Assembly (NCBI GenBank): GCA_013694795.1
Contig: JACDBS010000223.1
Location: 1 to 5,017 of the forward strand
DNA length: 5,017 nucleotides
Reading direction: 5' to 3'
From: Chloroflexota bacterium
Lineage (GTDB): Bacteria; Chloroflexota; Limnocylindria; QHBO01
In this document: positions 1-5,017 of the stretch, piece by piece
Position numbering within the stretch: the first letter of the stretch is position 1
Layout of the letters: each line of letters opens with the position of its first letter
Notes under the pieces: model-generated
The model's database searches: none
The model's input: the letters and a program-made list of their open reading frames with translations, nothing else
Told to the model about the DNA's origin: nothing
Translations under genes and position numbers: made by a program

Positions 1-454
1 GGGTGTGACCGCCGCTCACCACCAGGCACAGGAGCGGAAAGTCAGGCTCGGCGGGCATGGGTGCATCCGCTCCCACATCGGTCAGCCAGTTGGCGTAGAT
101 GTGGCCCTCGATGTGATTGACGCCGACGAGGGGCAGGTCGTGGGCGACGGCGATCGCCTTGGCCAGGTTGACCCCCACCAGCAGCGAGCCGATGAGCCCG
201 GGGCCGTAGGTCACGGCGACCGCGTCGAGGTCGTCCCAGCCGACCGCGGCCTCGGCCATGGCGGCATCGAGCGTCGGGACGATCCAGCGCAACTGCTGGC
301 GCGCCGCGATCTCGGGCACGATGCCGCCGGTCACGGCGTGCAACGCGACCTGCGATGCGACCTGGTTGGCTTCGATGCGCCGCCCGCCGACGACGACGGC
401 CACGCCCGTCTCGTCGCACGACGACTCGATGGCCAGGATTCGAGGGCCACTCAC
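1..454 (-). CDS. tsaD: tRNA N6-adenosine threonylcarbamoyltransferase TsaD, N-terminal part (cut by window edge)
   Basis: TsaD is the catalytic subunit that transfers the threonylcarbamoyl group from threonylcarbamoyl-AMP to N6 of A37 in ANN-decoding tRNAs, working with TsaB and TsaE in the cytoplasm. I translated 151 codons; the usual length is about 340, so a little under half is present and the 3' end lies beyond position 1. The family signature is clear: ILAIESSCDETG at residues 6-17, VASQ near 32, GGIVPEIA at 43-50, YGPGLIGSLLVG at 83-94, the metal-binding HIEGH (His114 and His118, matching E. coli His111 and His115), and VSGGHT at 146-151. I chose the GTG start at 454 because the next codons run directly into the conserved N-terminus and the GTG overlaps the rimI stop as GTGA. 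No strong Shine-Dalgarno precedes it, so translation is probably coupled to rimI. One oddity: the His of the E. coli ELASRDH segment is Gln54 here. Confidence 0.96.
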   Translation of the reverse strand, partial: MSGPRILAIESSCDETGVAVVVGGRRIEANQVASQVALHAVTGGIVPEIAARQQLRWIVPTLDAAMAEAAVGWDDLDAVAVTYGPGLIGSLLVGVNLAKAIAVAHDLPLVGVNHIEGHIYANWLTDVGADAPMPAEPDFPLLCLVVSGGHT

Positions 455-963
455 CCGGACAGGCGCCTGCGCTCGAGGTCGACCAGTTCGCGCATGCGCG
501 GATCGGCAAGCGCCGGGGTGGTCATCACAAGCGCGTCCTCGTGGTCATCGGTGTAATAGCGTGCTCGGCGGCCGACGACCTCGAAGCCGAAGGTCCGATA
601 GAGTGCCTGGGCGGCCTCGTTCGACGGGCGCACCTCGAGCGTCATGCGCGCGGCGCCGATGGTCACCGCCAGCTCGACGAGGTTGAGGAGCAGCTGGCGT
701 CCGATCCGCTGGCGGCGCCAGTCGGGATGGACGCCGAAGGTCGTGATGTGCGCCTCGTCCACCATGAGCCACATGCCGGCGAACCCCGCGATCCGCTCAC
801 CGGCGCGCGCCACGAGGTAATGCGCCAGGCGATTGCCCTTCAGCTCCTGTTCGAAGGCATGGGCGGGCCACGGCGTGCTGAAGCTGAGCCGCTCGATCTC
901 ATGCACGGCGGGGACGTCCTCGGGCCGCATGGGGCCGACGACCACGCGGGCGGTCAGAGCCAT
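451..963 (-). CDS. rimI: Ribosomal protein S18-alanine N-acetyltransferase RimI (GNAT family)
   Basis: RimI is a GNAT acetyltransferase that uses acetyl-CoA to acetylate protein N-termini; the E. coli enzyme acts on the N-terminal alanine of ribosomal protein S18. The 170-residue product has the GNAT layout: an N-terminal strand and helices with IERLSFSTPWP at 23-33, the acetyl-CoA pyrophosphate loop RRQRIGR at 83-89 after GVHPDW, and the late segment LEVRPSNEAAQALYRTFGFE at 109-128. Glu110 and Tyr122 are 12 residues apart, the same spacing as the catalytic Glu103 and Tyr115 of Salmonella RimI. A charged C-terminal tail (about 148-170) makes it longer than the roughly 148-residue enterobacterial protein. 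The ATG start at 963 lies inside the end of tsaB (10-base overlap) and is preceded by GAGGG 9 bases upstream and AGGTGA just before it. The stop shares GTGA with the tsaD start. In the t6A block the name RimI is well supported, but substrate range cannot be read from sequence. Confidence 0.93.
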   Translation of the reverse strand: MALTARVVVGPMRPEDVPAVHEIERLSFSTPWPAHAFEQELKGNRLAHYLVARAGERIAGFAGMWLMVDEAHITTFGVHPDWRRQRIGRQLLLNLVELAVTIGAARMTLEVRPSNEAAQALYRTFGFEVVGRRARYYTDDHEDALVMTTPALADPRMRELVDLERRRLSG

Positions 964-1577
964 TTCACCTGGCCCTCGTTGGCGGTGGTCATGCCGCGTG
1001 GCGCTCGCAGGTAGATCGGTTCGATGGTCCGCACGTCATCGCCGCCGGGATCAGCGGCGAGCCGCGCCGCGGCGCGGCGGGACATGACGCCCGCGGCGCG
1101 GGGTTGGCGCGCATCGGCGAGCCCGAAGGCGACGGCCAGCTCAGCCGGGGCAACCATGGCCACCTGGGGCAACGCGTCGCGATCGACGATGACCGGCGCG
1201 GACGCGTCGCGGGTAAGCATGTACGCCTCGCGCGCGCCTGCCCGCGCGATGGCGGCAACCGCGTCGACCTGGGCCTCCAGCCACGCCTCCAGGCTCGGGA
1301 CGCCCACGATCGGGCGTTCGAGCGCCACCGCCAGCCCCTTGGCGAGCGCCATCGCCACGCGCAGGCCGGTGAATGAGCCCGGCCCGGTGCCCACGACGAT
1401 GGCCGAGACCCGGTCCCAGCCACGCCCGTTGCGCTCCATGAGCTCCAGGAGGCGCGGGAGGATCTCGGCGGACTGCCGTTGAGCTGTGGTCCAGGCGACT
1501 TCTTCAATCACCGCACCATCCGGCTCCGCGAGCGCGAGGGACAGATCGGTCGATGCCGCGTCGATGCCGATGATCAC
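954..1577 (-). CDS. tsaB: tRNA threonylcarbamoyladenosine biosynthesis protein TsaB
   Basis: TsaB is the non-catalytic ASKHA-fold paralogue of TsaD. It dimerises with TsaD and helps recruit TsaE for t6A synthesis. The 207-residue product has the family hallmarks: an N-terminal strand IIGIDAAST (2-10), ILPRLLELM (39-47), the diagnostic GTGPGSFTGLR (63-73), MALAKGLA (76-83), VGVPSLEAW (91-99), and a PIYLRAPRG end (187-195), after which a short tail runs to residue 207. It lacks the C-terminal domain that TsaD has, as expected. The start is GTG at 1577, overlapping the tsaE stop as GTGA; there is no convincing Shine-Dalgarno, so reinitiation after tsaE is likely. The E. coli EHTQRILP segment is RQSAEILP here, so the conserved His is Gln35. 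The last codons of this gene also carry the rimI ribosome-binding site. Confidence 0.94.
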   Translation of the reverse strand: MIIGIDAASTDLSLALAEPDGAVIEEVAWTTAQRQSAEILPRLLELMERNGRGWDRVSAIVVGTGPGSFTGLRVAMALAKGLAVALERPIVGVPSLEAWLEAQVDAVAAIARAGAREAYMLTRDASAPVIVDRDALPQVAMVAPAELAVAFGLADARQPRAAGVMSRRAAARLAADPGGDDVRTIEPIYLRAPRGMTTANEGQVKWL

Positions 1578-2071
1578 GGGACGCCCATCGCCATGGCCGC
1601 CAACCGCTCATGCGCCGGACCGTGAGCCTCCCAGCGCAGCTCACGGACCGACGGATCAGGCACGGGCGCGAGGAGGGTGATCTCGAGCCGCTCGGCGGGG
1701 AGCCAGCCGGCAAGCCGGTCGGCCCACTCGACCACCACCACGCCGTCGGCTTGGCGCTCGTCGATCAGGCCGGCTGCAAGGGCCTCCTCGGGATCGCCGA
1801 GACGATAAGCGTCGATGTGATAGAGGCGCAGGCGCCCAATGTGCTCGTTCATGAGCACGAAGGTCGGGCTGTTGACGACGCTGCGAACATCGAGCCCGTC
1901 GGCGACGCCCTTGGCCAACTGCGTCTTCCCGGCTCCGAGCTCGCCGACCAGGGCCAGCACCGTGCCCGCGGTCGCGCCCCGTCCCAGGGCACGGCCGATG
2001 GAGCGCGTCGAATCGGGGCCGTCGCTGCGCATCGAGCCGCGCGGGAGGGCTGCGGCACCGGATCGGTCCAT
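1574..2071 (-). CDS. tsaE: tRNA threonylcarbamoyladenosine biosynthesis ATPase TsaE
   Basis: TsaE is a small P-loop ATPase that binds the TsaB-TsaD dimer and is needed for multiple turnovers in t6A synthesis. The 165-residue product shows Walker A GELGAGKT (43-50), the switch segment NSPTF (67-71), the family-specific YHIDAYRLGDPEEA (84-97) and VVEWADRL (113-120), in the standard order. The ATG at 2071 gives about 13 extra N-terminal residues compared with a second in-frame ATG at 2032 (Met14), whose product would match the usual short TsaE N-terminus equally well. Neither start has a clear Shine-Dalgarno. I prefer 2071 because a TATACT hexamer ends exactly 6 bases upstream, the spacing expected for a leaderless transcript. 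It is the first gene of the t6A block, 24 bases after the preceding gene, and its stop overlaps tsaB as GTGA. Confidence 0.94.
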   Translation of the reverse strand: MDRSGAAALPRGSMRSDGPDSTRSIGRALGRGATAGTVLALVGELGAGKTQLAKGVADGLDVRSVVNSPTFVLMNEHIGRLRLYHIDAYRLGDPEEALAAGLIDERQADGVVVVEWADRLAGWLPAERLEITLLAPVPDPSVRELRWEAHGPAHERLAAMAMGVP

Positions 2072-2077
2072 GGCGGC

Positions 2078-2083
2078 AGTATA
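2078..2083 (-). promoter_or_regulatory. Candidate -10 element of a leaderless tsaE promoter (TATACT)
   Basis: On the minus strand the 24-base gap before tsaE reads TATACT, then six bases (GCCGCC), then the ATG. TATACT matches 5 of 6 positions of the sigma-70 -10 consensus and stands out in this GC-rich DNA. With the last T seven bases before the A of the ATG, transcription would start at or next to the start codon, the known arrangement for leaderless genes in several high-GC bacteria. No good -35 hexamer is visible about 17 bases upstream. The lack of a Shine-Dalgarno before tsaE fits, but the call rests on one hexamer and its spacing. Confidence 0.45.
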
Positions 2084-2087
2084 GGAA

Positions 2088-2108
2088 CGCGGCGCTCAGC
2101 CGCCGTCG
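2088..2108 (-). other. Small GC-rich hairpin over the stop codon of the 344-residue gene
   Basis: The arms CGCGGCG (2088-2094) and CGCCG plus CG (2101-2105 and 2107-2108) can pair as a 7-bp stem with one bulged base and a 6-base loop that contains part of the stop codon. On the minus strand it is followed by TTCCTATACT rather than a run of T, so it is not a convincing intrinsic terminator. In DNA this rich in G+C, stems of this size arise by chance. It is noted because it sits at the only gene boundary with a gap. Confidence 0.2.
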
Positions 2109-3130
2109 CGTGGTTCCATGGCTTCGAGGTTGGCAAGAGGGACGATGGCGCTGCGACCATCCTCGAAGCTCACCAGGCCGGACCGGGCCGTCACGCCCGC
2201 GGGGGTCGCGTGAGGCAGGTCGAGCACACGGACGAGCTCGCCGCCCAATCCGGCGAAGGGTCGGCGATGCGCGATCACCCGATCGCCCACCCGCGCGAGC
2301 GCGCGCCTGGCGGGCGGCGGGTCCGCGTCATAGACGTAGATGCGCGCGGCGGCACCGAAGAGGCTCGCCAGGCGACCCTCGTGCGATTGGAACCAGGCGA
2401 ACAGCGCGGCATCCAGTCCGACCTTGCCGAATCCGGAGATCATCACGATCGCAAAGTCGCCGCGCACGCCACCGACCTCGCGCCGCCGCACCTGCGTGGC
2501 CTCGAAATCGCGCAGCTCCTTGTCGAGGACCCCACCGAGCACGATGCCGGCCACGCCCATGGCACGCGCCCGCGTCAGCGTCTCGGCCGAGGCGCGCGAC
2601 CCGCCGACCATGATCCGTCCGGTGGCACCGACATCAATGGCACCGGCACGCAGCTCCTCGCCCGGCTCGTGGACGGCCATCCGCAGCTCACCATGGACGG
2701 CGGAGCCGCTTCCCCCGACACCGGCGACGAGCGCCCCGGTGACGCGGATCTCGATGGCTTCCGCGCCGACGCTCGTGACCTCGCCGCGCACGTGGCCGAG
2801 AATCGGCTCGGTCGCGCCCAGCGGCGCGATGAGGGCGGTGCCATCGTCGGCGTCGTAGCCGAGGAAGAGGCAGGCATACGGGGCAAGCACCTCACGCCCG
2901 TCACCATCCTCCGCCAGCCTCTCACCGGCCTCGAGGACGGTCCCCGGTCGAACACTGAGCAGATCGACCGCCTCGGCGGCCGAGCGGCGCAGCCGCGACG
3001 CGACCTGTAGGCTGGTGCCGCCGCCAGGGGGACGGCTGGTGGCAAGCACCTCGGCCGGCTCGACGCCGTGCCCGATCTCGACCAGCGTCGTGGCACCGAC
3101 CGGCAGGCGCACGCGATGCATGACGCTCAC
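2096..3130 (-). CDS. Conserved-looking protein of unknown function next to mutL; lipoyl-like N-terminus, SH3/KOW-like C-terminus
   Basis: I do not recognise a characterised family. The 344-residue product has no evident signal peptide or membrane segment, so it is probably cytoplasmic. Residues about 5-60 and 60-130 look like two beta-rich units with a turn pattern of the form G-x-x-V-x-x-G-x-x-L-A (VEIGHGVEPAEVLA at 17-30; VRPGTVLEAGERLA at 60-73; then VLAP at 81-84), suggesting a lipoyl/barrel-sandwich-like fold, but no biotinyl or lipoyl lysine motif is seen. The middle is Gly-rich alpha/beta: GRIMVGG (171-177), MGVAGIVLGG (191-200), then FAIVMISGFG (226-235) and a helix through SHEGRLASL (249-257). 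The end, VGDRVIAHRRPFAGLGGELV (281-300) with FEDGRSAIVPLANLE (322-336), resembles a KOW/SH3-type small barrel. The start is GTG at 3130, overlapping the mutL stop as GTGA, with GGAG 8 bases upstream; an ATG at 3121 is an alternative. Tight coupling to mutL suggests a joint role, which is inference. Confidence 0.85.
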   Translation of the reverse strand: MSVMHRVRLPVGATTLVEIGHGVEPAEVLATSRPPGGGTSLQVASRLRRSAAEAVDLLSVRPGTVLEAGERLAEDGDGREVLAPYACLFLGYDADDGTALIAPLGATEPILGHVRGEVTSVGAEAIEIRVTGALVAGVGGSGSAVHGELRMAVHEPGEELRAGAIDVGATGRIMVGGSRASAETLTRARAMGVAGIVLGGVLDKELRDFEATQVRRREVGGVRGDFAIVMISGFGKVGLDAALFAWFQSHEGRLASLFGAAARIYVYDADPPPARRALARVGDRVIAHRRPFAGLGGELVRVLDLPHATPAGVTARSGLVSFEDGRSAIVPLANLEAMEPRDGG

Positions 3131-4749
3131 GCGATTCGCTCCGTCTCTCGCATGAGGGCATCCCGCCAGCCGGCAAGCACCGCGCGCCGGTCGTCGCCAC
3201 GACGCGGCAACGTGATCGGCACGCCGCGCGCATCCAGGATGAGACCCACCGCCCCCCCGGTCGCGCGTGCCTCTATGCGCGAGGATCGACGAGGCGCTCC
3301 CAGGCTGACGCCGGCGGCAGGCTCAATGAGGAGCTCCGCCTCCTGCCCGCGTCCCAGCGGGGCCACCAGGAGCTGGCCCACGCGGACCTCCACCGGCGAA
3401 GGCGTGGGCCAGCCGGACCGATGAACGGTGACGCGCATGGCCGCGTCTCCGGGTTCTCCCCCGCGACACACCACGGCCGTGCCGAGCGGCAACAGGAGGT
3501 CATCCGCAAGGAGCGTCATCCCTTCACCAATCTCGTCGTCACCGAGCGAGCCGAGCGGGCCGAGCACCGAGCCGGAATCGACCGCCAGCTGGGTGATGCC
3601 GAGCGGTCGAACCCCGTCGAGCAGCATGCGCGCCGCCTGCGCGGGGTGCGGGGCGCCGGAAATCGTCAATCCGGCGCCTATGACGAGGTCGACCGGATCG
3701 GTCGCGGGGTCCTCGACCATGGCGCCGATCAGCATGCGGGCAGCGGCCTGGGTGGCGCTGAGCTCTTCGGGCGTCTGCGGCAGGCTGGCTGGCCGGGCGC
3801 GAAGCGTCTGGAGCACATCGGCCACCGCGGCCTCGTCGCCGGCATCCCCGGCCAGCCGTGCGACGCGCCCGGCGGCGCCGGCCATCAGCGTCGCGCCCGC
3901 CATGCCCCCGCTCGAATGCACGGTGGTCGATGTGGTGCCGTCAGCCTCGGCAACGACGCGAACGCCGCCCCGAGCACCGAGGTCCACGGCCAGCACCCGC
4001 AGCCCACCATCGGCCGCGATGGCGCCGACCGCATGCGTGAACGCGATCGTCGACAGGTGCGCCTCATCCTCGGGCGCCACGGATTGGCGGAGGATCGCCT
4101 GGAGCCGATCCCGCAGTGGTCCGGGCTCCTCGCGCCTTGCGTCCGGCCGGGCGTTGGCGACCGCCGACGCGGCCCCACCCTCGAACAGCAGCATGACCTC
4201 GTTCGTGAGTTGCGCCGAGCCCGCCCAGATGACGGGGCCGCCATCGGGCATCCGCGCCGATGCCACCAGGGCGGCCGCCTCCAACGCCCGTGGGCTGCGC
4301 GCGTCGTCGAACCCGCCGGCCACGAGCCATGCATCGACGTCGGCGGCCTGGAGCGTCGCGAGGCGCTCAGCCAGCGATCGGCCATCATCGAGCGTCACGA
4401 GCTCCGTCACCTGCCACCCTGCCGCCTCCGCGGCGCGACGAGCGGTGCTGCCCGAGAGCTCGCGCGAAACAGCGACGACCGCCAGGCGACCAGGCTGACG
4501 GGCGGTATGGCACTCGATCCGGTTCGCACTCGCCAGCAGCTCGTCGTAGCGGTCCGCCAGCCGGGGGTCTCCGGCCGCATTGAGCTGCCGGATCAGGCTG
4601 CGCCGCAGCTCTGCCGGACCCCAGGCGGTCGGCTGTGCCGCGTGCGCAACCAGGCGCCATCGGCCACGGACACGCCCGATGACACCGGCCTTGGCCCACG
4701 CCGAGCCGACGTCGACGAGCAGCGCGAGCTCGGTGCTGATTTCGGTCAC
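3127..4749 (-). CDS. MutL/GlmL-family (glutamate mutase-associated) ASKHA-fold protein, divergent, with C-terminal extension
   Basis: MutL/GlmL proteins are ASKHA-fold proteins first found between the glutamate mutase genes of Clostridium; a reactivating-chaperone role for the B12-dependent mutase has been proposed but is not firmly shown. The 540-residue product has the family layout: phosphate-1-like LLVDVGSAWAKAGVI (10-24), WLVAGGFDDAR (141-151), GPVIWAGSAQL (171-181), VANARPDA (197-204), phosphate-2-like VLAVDLGARGGVRVV (252-266), and LVIGAGLTISGAPHP (355-369) followed by LGITQLAVDSGSVLGPLG (383-400). Residues 410-540 are a beta-rich extension ending in VGLILDARGVPITLPRRGDD (501-520) and a short helix. 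Both phosphate motifs lack the usual Thr residues, so ATPase activity is doubtful. The GTG start at 4749 overlaps the upstream membrane-protein stop (GTGA) and leads straight into the first motif. No mutase subunits are nearby. I am fairly sure of the family and unsure of the function. It is unrelated to the DNA mismatch-repair MutL. Confidence 0.82.
   Translation of the reverse strand: MTEISTELALLVDVGSAWAKAGVIGRVRGRWRLVAHAAQPTAWGPAELRRSLIRQLNAAGDPRLADRYDELLASANRIECHTARQPGRLAVVAVSRELSGSTARRAAEAAGWQVTELVTLDDGRSLAERLATLQAADVDAWLVAGGFDDARSPRALEAAALVASARMPDGGPVIWAGSAQLTNEVMLLFEGGAASAVANARPDARREEPGPLRDRLQAILRQSVAPEDEAHLSTIAFTHAVGAIAADGGLRVLAVDLGARGGVRVVAEADGTTSTTVHSSGGMAGATLMAGAAGRVARLAGDAGDEAAVADVLQTLRARPASLPQTPEELSATQAAARMLIGAMVEDPATDPVDLVIGAGLTISGAPHPAQAARMLLDGVRPLGITQLAVDSGSVLGPLGSLGDDEIGEGMTLLADDLLLPLGTAVVCRGGEPGDAAMRVTVHRSGWPTPSPVEVRVGQLLVAPLGRGQEAELLIEPAAGVSLGAPRRSSRIEARATGGAVGLILDARGVPITLPRRGDDRRAVLAGWRDALMRETERIA
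3139..3142 (-). promoter_or_regulatory. Shine-Dalgarno GGAG for the 344-residue gene
   Basis: GGAG on the minus strand lies 8 bases before the GTG at 3130, within the last codons of mutL. It supports the GTG at 3130, which forms the GTGA overlap, over the ATG three codons later at 3121, where the spacing would be about 17 bases. Confidence 0.5.
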
Positions 4750-5017
4750 GACACCAGCCCCAGCCAGTCGCCGATCAGGAAGGCGAGCCGGTCGACGAGC
4801 AGCACGAGACGCGAGAAGATCAGGTAGCCGAGCCAGCCGCCCAGGCCGGCGAGCATGAGCCAGCGTCCGGTCCCCGCAGCCGTGGCAAGGACTCGGCCGC
4901 GCGGGGCTCCATGCACGAAGCCGATGAGCACGAGGCCGCTGATGACTGCTGCGCCGGCCCCCGCCAGCGTCGCCAACGGCGTTGGTTCGGGCCGCGCCAC
5001 CGCGGCGGCCAGCTGCG
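4746..5017 (-). CDS. Small integral membrane protein of unknown function, C-terminal part (cut by window edge)
   Basis: The frame stays open to the window edge at 5017. A GTG at 5000 could be a start, but it has no ribosome-binding site within the visible bases and the frame continues upstream (codons for QLAAA precede it), so I treat the gene as partial. Counting from that GTG, one hydrophobic stretch spans about 9-29 (TLAGAGAAVISGLVLIGFVH at 11-30). A second spans about 46-67, around WLMLAGLGGWLGYLIFSRLV (47-66), and the end is hydrophobic or amphipathic (LAFLIGDWLGLVS at 72-84). These predict two, possibly three, membrane segments separated by a short basic loop (GAPRGR). No catalytic motif is visible. 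The stop overlaps the mutL-like start as GTGA, so the two are probably made together. I do not recognise a named family. Confidence 0.75.
   Translation of the reverse strand, partial: QLAAAVARPEPTPLATLAGAGAAVISGLVLIGFVHGAPRGRVLATAAGTGRWLMLAGLGGWLGYLIFSRLVLLVDRLAFLIGDWLGLVS

Noticed and set aside
42..509. Minus-strand 155-codon frame overlapping tsaD
   Set aside because: Arg-rich out-of-frame reading of tsaD; the real frame gives ESSCDETG, HIEGH and SGGHT from the GTG at 454.
5..1014. Plus-strand open frames of 183 and 219 codons opposite tsaD, rimI and tsaB
   Set aside because: They are antisense shadows; the minus strand encodes unmistakable TsaD, RimI and TsaB sequence over the same bases.
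2088..2108. Hairpin as an intrinsic terminator between the two modules
   Set aside because: The stem is short with a bulge and no T-run follows it; what follows is the TATACT promoter-like element.
1610..3010. 466-codon plus-strand open frame antisense to tsaE and the 344-residue gene
   Set aside because: Its translation is Arg/Gly/Ala/His-rich with no family motif, and it lies opposite genes with clear motifs (tsaE Walker A). Long antisense frames are expected at this G+C content.
3252..3258. Seven-base C run (G run on the coding strand) in the mutL-like gene as a phase-variable tract
   Set aside because: Seven bases is short for slippage control, the frame is intact through it (Thr-Gly-Gly-Ala-Val), and such runs are common at this base composition.
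3127..4749. Reading the mutL-like gene as DNA mismatch-repair MutL
   Set aside because: It has none of the GHKL ATPase motifs (DNGxG, GxRGEAL) of mismatch-repair MutL; the motifs present are of the ASKHA type.
3421..4827. 468-codon plus-strand open frame antisense to the mutL-like gene
   Set aside because: Low-complexity Arg-rich translation with no recognisable domain; the minus-strand frame carries the ASKHA motifs in order and fits the overlap architecture.

Overview
The window is a compact, gene-dense stretch of very GC-rich bacterial DNA (roughly 70% G+C by eye). Every gene I can support lies on the minus strand, so transcription runs from the high-coordinate end towards position 1. There are seven protein genes, two of them cut by the window edges, and almost no non-coding DNA: the only real intergenic gap is 24 bases. 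I see no RNA gene, mobile element, CRISPR array or phage feature. The gene content points to Chloroflexota, possibly a Limnocylindria-like lineage: a stand-alone MutL/GlmL-type ASKHA protein with its companion genes, followed by a tsaE-tsaB-rimI-tsaD block. This assignment is inference from gene content and composition, not a database result.

Upstream module (about 5017 down to 2096). First comes the C-terminal end of a small integral membrane protein. It overlaps by 4 bases a 540-residue MutL-family (glutamate mutase-associated, ASKHA-fold) protein. That gene overlaps by 4 bases a 344-residue protein I cannot name, which appears to have lipoyl/barrel-sandwich-like N-terminal beta repeats, a Gly-rich alpha/beta middle and an SH3/KOW-like C-terminus. 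No glutamate mutase subunit or other B12 enzyme is present in the window, so the MutL-like protein is an orphan here. Its nucleotide-binding motifs look degenerate. This trio is the least understood part of the window.

Downstream module (2071 down to 1). This holds tsaE, tsaB, rimI and tsaD, the last cut at the window edge. TsaB, TsaD and TsaE form the threonylcarbamoyl-transfer machinery that makes the tRNA modification t6A at A37 of ANN-decoding tRNAs. RimI is the N-terminal acetyltransferase classically encoded beside them. The L-threonylcarbamoyladenylate synthase (tsaC/sua5) is not in the window.

The genes are tightly coupled. Four of the six junctions are identical 4-base GTGA overlaps (GTG start sharing bases with a TGA stop), and a fifth is a 10-base overlap. 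The exception is the 24-base gap before tsaE. It contains a good -10-like hexamer placed as expected for a leaderless promoter, so the two modules may be separately transcribed.
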